Translations under genes and position numbers: made by a program
DNA from: Methylococcaceae bacterium
GTDB lineage: Bacteria > Pseudomonadota > Gammaproteobacteria > Methylococcales > Methylococcaceae
Length of the DNA: 14,349 nucleotides
Assembly (NCBI GenBank): GCA_012026715.1
Contig: VEPB01000409.1
Coordinates: 1-14,349, forward strand
Direction: 5' to 3'
The notes under the pieces: model-generated
Databases searched by the model: none
Seen by the model: only the letters and a program-made list of their open reading frames with translations
Told to the model about the DNA's origin: nothing
Shown: positions 14,188 to 14,349 of the stretch, piece by piece
Layout of the letters: each line of letters opens with the position of its first letter
How positions within the stretch are numbered: position 1 is the first letter of the stretch

Positions 14188-14349
14188 TTATTTGCGCTTG
14201 GAGCTGCGCTTCTTGGCGGGAGCCGGCGCCGGTTCGGCCGGGGGTAGGGCGTTGACGCAACTGTTGCTGCAGAGCGCTTCCTGGAATCCGGAATCGGCCG
14301 CCACCGACATGATTGCCCGGTCCAGGGCATGGTCCACCAGCGCCCGGTA
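14188..14349 (-). CDS. C-terminal end of an unidentified protein (5' part beyond window)
   Basis: The minus-strand frame is open from the right edge to TAA at 14188-14190, giving the last 53 residues. Not recognised. Seen: a mixed helical stretch (YRALVDHALDRAIMSV), a Cys pair in CSNSC, a Pro/Ala linker (PPAEPAPAPA) and a lysine/arginine-rich end KKRSSKRK. The basic tail with a Pro/Ala hinge suggests nucleic-acid or polymer contact but that is only a compositional impression. The gap to the deacetylase (14095-14187) has a small CCGC-GCAA-GCGG hairpin and no clear promoter, so the two may be one operon. Frame chosen because it has no internal stop and ends cleanly; another minus frame (start near 14330) is less likely. 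Confidence 0.55.
   Translation of the reverse strand, partial: YRALVDHALDRAIMSVAADSGFQEALCSNSCVNALPPAEPAPAPAKKRSSKRK

Noticed and set aside
13402..14247. 281-codon plus-strand open frame opposite the deacetylase
   Set aside because: Shadow: the minus frame holds the NodB motifs in order; this one has an Arg/Gly/Gln-rich composition with no motif.

Overview
This 14.3 kb, GC-rich stretch looks like an ordinary chromosomal segment of a gammaproteobacterium, most likely a methanotroph of the Methylococcaceae type. That placement is inference. It rests on a PPi-dependent phosphofructokinase sitting next to a membrane pyrophosphatase (a pairing known from Methylococcus), on my recollection that the phosphofructokinase closely resembles the Methylococcus enzyme, and on the gammaproteobacterial style of gltX, purEK, hflKC and sfsA. 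I see no CRISPR array, no insertion sequence, no phage gene, and no tRNA or rRNA gene.

Layout, left to right. The left edge cuts a minus-strand hppA (ion-pumping pyrophosphatase). A 502 bp divergent intergenic region with several inverted repeats separates it from plus-strand pfp (PPi-phosphofructokinase). Next come a small exported coiled-coil protein of unknown function, then hflK-hflC, whose stop and start codons overlap (TGATG), then gltX (glutamyl-tRNA synthetase). A minus-strand lipoprotein-type alpha/beta hydrolase converges on gltX and is divergent from purE-purK (ATGA overlap). The 356 bp after purK hold an imperfect palindromic repeat and, on the minus strand, the decayed C-terminal half of a response-regulator receiver domain with a frameshift. 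After it come a PerM/AI-2E family permease, a minimal YqiA-like hydrolase that overlaps sfsA, and sfsA itself. A minus-strand membrane-anchored polysaccharide deacetylase and the C-terminal end of an unidentified protein close the window.

How the genes fit together. hppA and pfp form a pyrophosphate economy: PfpA uses PPi as phosphoryl donor in hexose-phosphate metabolism, while HppA couples PPi hydrolysis to ion pumping. Residues visible in HppA place it in the K+-dependent subclass, so Na+ pumping is possible. purE and purK together carboxylate AIR in purine synthesis. HflK and HflC form a membrane complex that controls the FtsH protease. The rest are housekeeping or poorly characterised genes.

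I did not find a convincing new multi-gene system. The points most worth a second look are the K+-dependent pyrophosphatase and its structured shared intergenic region, the receiver-domain pseudogene beside a palindromic repeat, and the small exported protein before hflK.
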